From contig JANXQG010000015.1 of assembly GCA_025356915.1 (NCBI GenBank), positions 1-7,252 of the forward strand: a DNA stretch of 7,252 nucleotides. Direction: 5' to 3'. Positions within the stretch are counted from its first letter, which is position 1; each line of letters starts with the position of its first letter. The stretch is from Planctomycetota bacterium. Lineage in GTDB: Bacteria > Planctomycetota > Planctomycetia > Pirellulales > Thermoguttaceae. Both the position numbers and the translations under genes were made by a program. The notes beneath the pieces are model-generated. The model made no database searches and was not told where the DNA came from. It saw only the letters and a list, made by a program, of their open reading frames with translations. Shown here in pieces: positions 5,526-7,252 of the stretch.

Positions 5526-5779
5526 AACCTTTCACGGTTCAGTTCACGCTAGAAGCGGCCAAGGATGTCAAAAAACTTTCGCCGCAGTTGAAGCGGAAAC
5601 TTCGGAAAATGCTCACGACAGGTATTGCCGCTGCCCTGTTCTCCGGCAAAAAATTGGTGGGCGACCTTTCGGGGTTCTACTCCGTTCGTCTGACCTACAA
5701 AGACCGCATCGTCTATTCGGTCGATTCCAAAACCCGTACGATTTATGTCCATCGAGCGAGTACGCACTACGGAGAATGA
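5522..5779 (+). CDS. RelE/ParE-superfamily toxin, YoeB-like
   Basis: Predicted ribosome-dependent mRNA endonuclease toxin of the RelE/YoeB kind, 85 residues. It starts at GTG 5522 in a GTGA overlap with the antitoxin stop, with GGGAGA (5510-5515) 6 bases upstream, so translation is probably coupled. The core DLSGFYSVRLTYKDRIVYSV (48-67) lines up with YoeB LSGFWSRRITEEHRLVYAV by eye, and the C-terminus ending in His82-Tyr83 resembles the YoeB His-Tyr end. Arg62 would match the YoeB catalytic Arg65. The position of YoeB Glu46 appears to be Lys here, so the catalytic set may be closer to RelE. A ParE-like gyrase inhibitor cannot be excluded from sequence alone. The YefM-like antitoxin and operator favour the YoeB side. 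Confidence 0.87.
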   Translation: MKPFTVQFTLEAAKDVKKLSPQLKRKLRKMLTTGIAAALFSGKKLVGDLSGFYSVRLTYKDRIVYSVDSKTRTIYVHRASTHYGE

Positions 5780-5953
5780 CCGCAGGATCCCCCCCTCTCT
5801 CCTTCCCTTATTCACCCACAGACAACACGGAGAAAAACAGGCAGGTTTCGGCACCACAAGTTTCCCATATTGTGCATCCATGCCAATTTTGGTCGATGGC
5901 ACCTTTTCTCCCTCGGGAGAGCCCCAGAATTCCGACTTGAAAGGTTATTACGC
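5780..5953. other. Gap after the toxin with repeat-like fragments
   Basis: I find no recognisable gene here. Around 5812-5837 the sequence reads TTCACCCACAG then ACACGGAGAAAAAC. This resembles a decayed copy of the ACACGGAGA-type repeats I recall from planctomycete and related genomes. At 5907-5920 there is a compact hairpin, TCTCCC-TC-GGGAGA, in a setting (CACC before, GCCCC after) like widespread CCCTCTCCC/GGGAGAGGG palindromes. No T-run follows it on the plus strand, though a short T-run precedes it. Confidence 0.4.
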
Positions 5954-6301
5954 ATGACTTTCGCAAGACTCACTGCCTTGCGATGCATGGCACTGTTTCT
6001 AGTCGCAAAACTTTTCCCACACCCCCGGAAGCGAAAGATCGCCATGTCTGGATCGAGTTCGACGGTATTTACATGGACAGCGACATTTGGCTCAACGGCA
6101 AGAGAAAAGAAACTCGACCGCGACAAATCGCTGCATGTCGCCTGTTCCGTGCCCTACGCGGTTGGAACCCTGCGGGCCGTCGCAAAAAAAGATGGCAAGG
6201 AAGTGGTCGGCGATGAGGTCCGTACCGCGGGCAAGCCTAAACGGCTTTCCAGCCATAGCAAGCGAAAAATCATTGTAAGTACAATATTTGAAATAAGTTA
6301 A
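5954..6301 (+). pseudogene. Remnant of a secreted GH2-family glycosidase (beta-galactosidase/glucuronidase-like)
   Basis: Three fragments of one gene type lie in order. First, ATG 5954 with AAAGG 9 bases upstream opens MTFARLTALRCMALFLVA, a signal-peptide-like start. Second, in another frame, about 5992-6120 encodes SRKTFPTPPEAKDR, HVWIEFDGIYMDSDIWLNG and TRP, typical of the GH2 N-terminal sugar-binding domain (pattern YRKTF-LP ... FDGVYMNSDVWLNG). Third, back in the first frame, 6131-6247 encodes SVPYAVGTLRAVAKKDGK and DEVRTAGKP, typical of the C-terminal domain of long GH2 enzymes (pattern VPY-PGTLKAV ... DEVRTAGKP). The catalytic TIM barrel is missing, so a protein of probably 800 or more residues is reduced to about 110 codons with frame changes. 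One open frame runs from 5954 to the TAA at 6299-6301, but its middle is out of frame with GH2. Domain resemblance is from memory of the family. Confidence 0.75.
6272..6285. promoter_or_regulatory. 14-bp palindrome upstream of hisH
   Basis: ATTGTA-AG-TACAAT is a perfect inverted repeat with a 2-base centre, in the AT-rich stretch about 50 bp before hisH. The right half, TACAAT, also resembles a -10 box, but there is no good -35 at the proper distance. It could be an operator for hisH or merely part of the decayed gene. No regulator can be named. Confidence 0.3.
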
Positions 6302-6334
6302 ACAATACAACTCCAGGACACTCGGAACTTTTCC

Positions 6335-6958
6335 ATGATCGCCATTATTGATTATGGCATGGGCAATTTGCGCTCCGTGCAAAAGGCGTTTGAAAAGGTC
6401 GGGCATCCGGCCGTGGTTACCAACGACCCGGCGGTCGTTGCCAAGGCCGACAAGATTGTCCTGCCGGGCGTGGGGGCGTTCGAGGATGCGGTCGCCGAAT
6501 TGCGCAGCCGCAAGCTCATTCGCCCCGTGCTGGCGGCCATAGACTCGGGCAAGCCGTTTCTGGGAATTTGCCTCGGCCTGCAAATGCTTTTTGACGTGAG
6601 CTATGAAAACGGCCGCCACAAGGGTCTTGGGGTCCTGCGCGGCGAGGTGGTCCGCTTCGATTTGCCGCAAGGCTACTCCGTGCCGCACATGGGCTGGAAC
6701 CAAGTCGATTTCACTCGGCGTCCCCCCTTGCTGGAGGGAATGGCGCCAGGGACTTACTTCTATTTTGTACACTCGTATTACGTGGTTCCAGAAGACGCCC
6801 ATATCGTTGCCACCACGACCGACTACGGCAGCCCCTTCTGCTCCATGATTTGGCGAGATAACCTCTTCGCCTCCCAATTTCACCCCGAGAAGAGCCAGAC
6901 CGAGGGGCTTAAGTTTTTTCGGAATTTCGCCATGCTGGGTGAAAAGGCAACGGAATGA
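6335..6958 (+). CDS. hisH: Imidazole glycerol phosphate synthase, glutaminase subunit HisH
   Basis: HisH hydrolyses glutamine and channels ammonia to HisF, which makes imidazole glycerol phosphate and AICAR in histidine biosynthesis. The product is 207 residues, normal length. It begins MIAIIDYGMGNLRSVQKAF, the family N-terminus. It has the class I glutamine amidotransferase elbow GICLGLQML (77-85) with nucleophile Cys79, then PHMGWNQV (117-124), FVHSYYV (144-150) and SQFHPEKSQTEG (180-191) with His183 and Glu185 completing the triad. The start is supported by the conserved N-terminus. The ribosome-binding site is weak (GGAA 7 bases upstream). No his gene precedes it. hisA and hisF, often nearby, are not in the window, and a palindromic element begins 20 bp downstream. 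Confidence 0.97.
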   Translation: MIAIIDYGMGNLRSVQKAFEKVGHPAVVTNDPAVVAKADKIVLPGVGAFEDAVAELRSRKLIRPVLAAIDSGKPFLGICLGLQMLFDVSYENGRHKGLGVLRGEVVRFDLPQGYSVPHMGWNQVDFTRRPPLLEGMAPGTYFYFVHSYYVVPEDAHIVATTTDYGSPFCSMIWRDNLFASQFHPEKSQTEGLKFFRNFAMLGEKATE

Positions 6959-6977
6959 ATTCCGGTTTATGAAGCCT

Positions 6978-7101
6978 TCAGGAGAACTGCAAAGTCCGGG
7001 GTCTGGTCCATTTTTCGGCGAGAAACGGATGAAATTCACCAGGGATCCTTGCCGAAAACATGGACCTGACCCCTTCGGGTTGGACTTTGCAGTTCTCCTG
7101 A
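6978..7101. mobile_element. Nested inverted-repeat element (MITE/REPIN-like)
   Basis: The outer arms, 6978-6997 and 7082-7101, are perfect 20-bp reverse complements (TCAGGAGAACTGCAAAGTCC). Inside them a second pair, 6998-7019 and 7051-7073, matches at about 21 of 23 positions (GGGGTC-GGTCCAT-TTTTCGGC type). An 8-base insert, TTCGGGTT, sits only on the right, and the loop is about 31 bases. The inner GGGGTCAGGTCCAT word recalls REP-like sequences associated with IS200/IS605-type RAYT transposases, from memory. No transposase gene is present. GAAG occurs just outside both ends (6971-6974 and 7103-7106), a possible but imprecise target duplication. As RNA it would fold strongly at the hisH 3' end, but no T-run follows, so it is not a standard terminator. 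Confidence 0.75.
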
Positions 7102-7119
7102 CGAAGTCCCGAAGAGGCG

Positions 7120-7147
7120 TTGAAGAACGTGCAAAAACGGGTATAAT
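7120..7147 (+). promoter_or_regulatory. Candidate promoter at the right edge
   Basis: A perfect TATAAT (7142-7147) is preceded 16 bp upstream by TTGAAG (7120-7125, four of six matches). It lies past the inverted-repeat element, pointing right, and could drive the next gene beyond the window. Confidence 0.45.
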
Positions 7148-7202
7148 TTTCATCTTTGCCATCGTACAGCGCAAAGGCCGTAAGTTTCCACCAGGAAAGA
7201 AG

Positions 7203-7250
7203 ATGCGGCTTTTGCTTGGAAGTTGTCCTGAGATGCCCTATTTGGCCTGA
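7203..7250 (+). CDS. Possible 15-codon ORF at the window edge
   Basis: ATG 7203 follows AGGA (7193-7196) with 6 bases of spacing and lies about 50 bases downstream of the TATAAT box. It encodes MRLLLGSCPEMPYLA and ends at TGA 7248-7250. It could be a leader peptide of the next gene or simply chance. It has no His or Trp run that would suggest classical attenuation, and no family resemblance. Confidence 0.15.
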   Translation: MRLLLGSCPEMPYLA

Positions 7251-7252
7251 TA

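Noticed and set aside
5745..5957. Open frame overlapping the toxin end and ending in an ATGA overlap with the GH2 remnant start
   Set aside because: It begins inside the toxin gene in another frame, translates repeat-like DNA and has no family resemblance.
6092..7174. A 360-codon open frame on the minus strand across hisH
   Set aside because: It is antisense to an unmistakable hisH, crosses the palindromic element and the GH2 remnant, and shows no family motifs.

Overview
The window carries bacterial housekeeping genes with short accessory and repeat-filled gaps. A planctomycete, perhaps from the Pirellulales, is the best guess. This rests on several features together: a phosphatidylserine decarboxylase with an unusually long N-terminal extension, a psd-pssA pair, several heptanucleotide arrays between genes, REP-like palindromes, and the wreck of a secreted glycoside hydrolase. 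No rRNA or species marker is present, so the assignment is an inference.

Layout. Enolase (eno) is on the minus strand at the left edge. A 307-bp divergent gap (1300-1606) holds a degenerate heptad repeat and a REP-like inverted repeat. A plus-strand block follows: psd, pssA, ribE, rsmA. Psd and PssA are the two enzymes that make phosphatidylethanolamine from CDP-diacylglycerol and serine. RibE makes riboflavin and RsmA dimethylates 16S rRNA. The gaps on both sides of pssA are built largely from heptad DNA: ten GGAGTTA-type units after psd and a CCCCAAT/CCCCAGT array before ribE. rsmA follows ribE with no gap and starts at GTG.

A small accessory islet (5146-6334) separates this block from hisH. 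It contains a YefM/RelE-type toxin-antitoxin operon with a good sigma-70-like promoter (TTGACT-17 bp-CATAAT). Just after the promoter is a pair of GTAC-centred half sites 12 bp apart, like the E. coli YefM-YoeB operator. Next comes a pseudogene of a secreted GH2-type glycosidase, reduced to a signal-peptide-like start, a scrap of the sugar-binding domain and a scrap of the C-terminal domain in another frame.

The right end has intact hisH (glutaminase subunit of imidazole-glycerol-phosphate synthase). About 20 bp downstream is a 124-bp nested inverted repeat (20-bp perfect outer arms) that looks like a MITE or REPIN. A TATAAT box and a possible very short ORF follow at the edge.

No wholly new system is evident. 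The most unusual signals are the way heptad arrays are built into gene ends and starts (the psd stop codon, the ribE leader), the near-canonical TA operator geometry, the collapsed GH2 gene and the nested palindrome after hisH.
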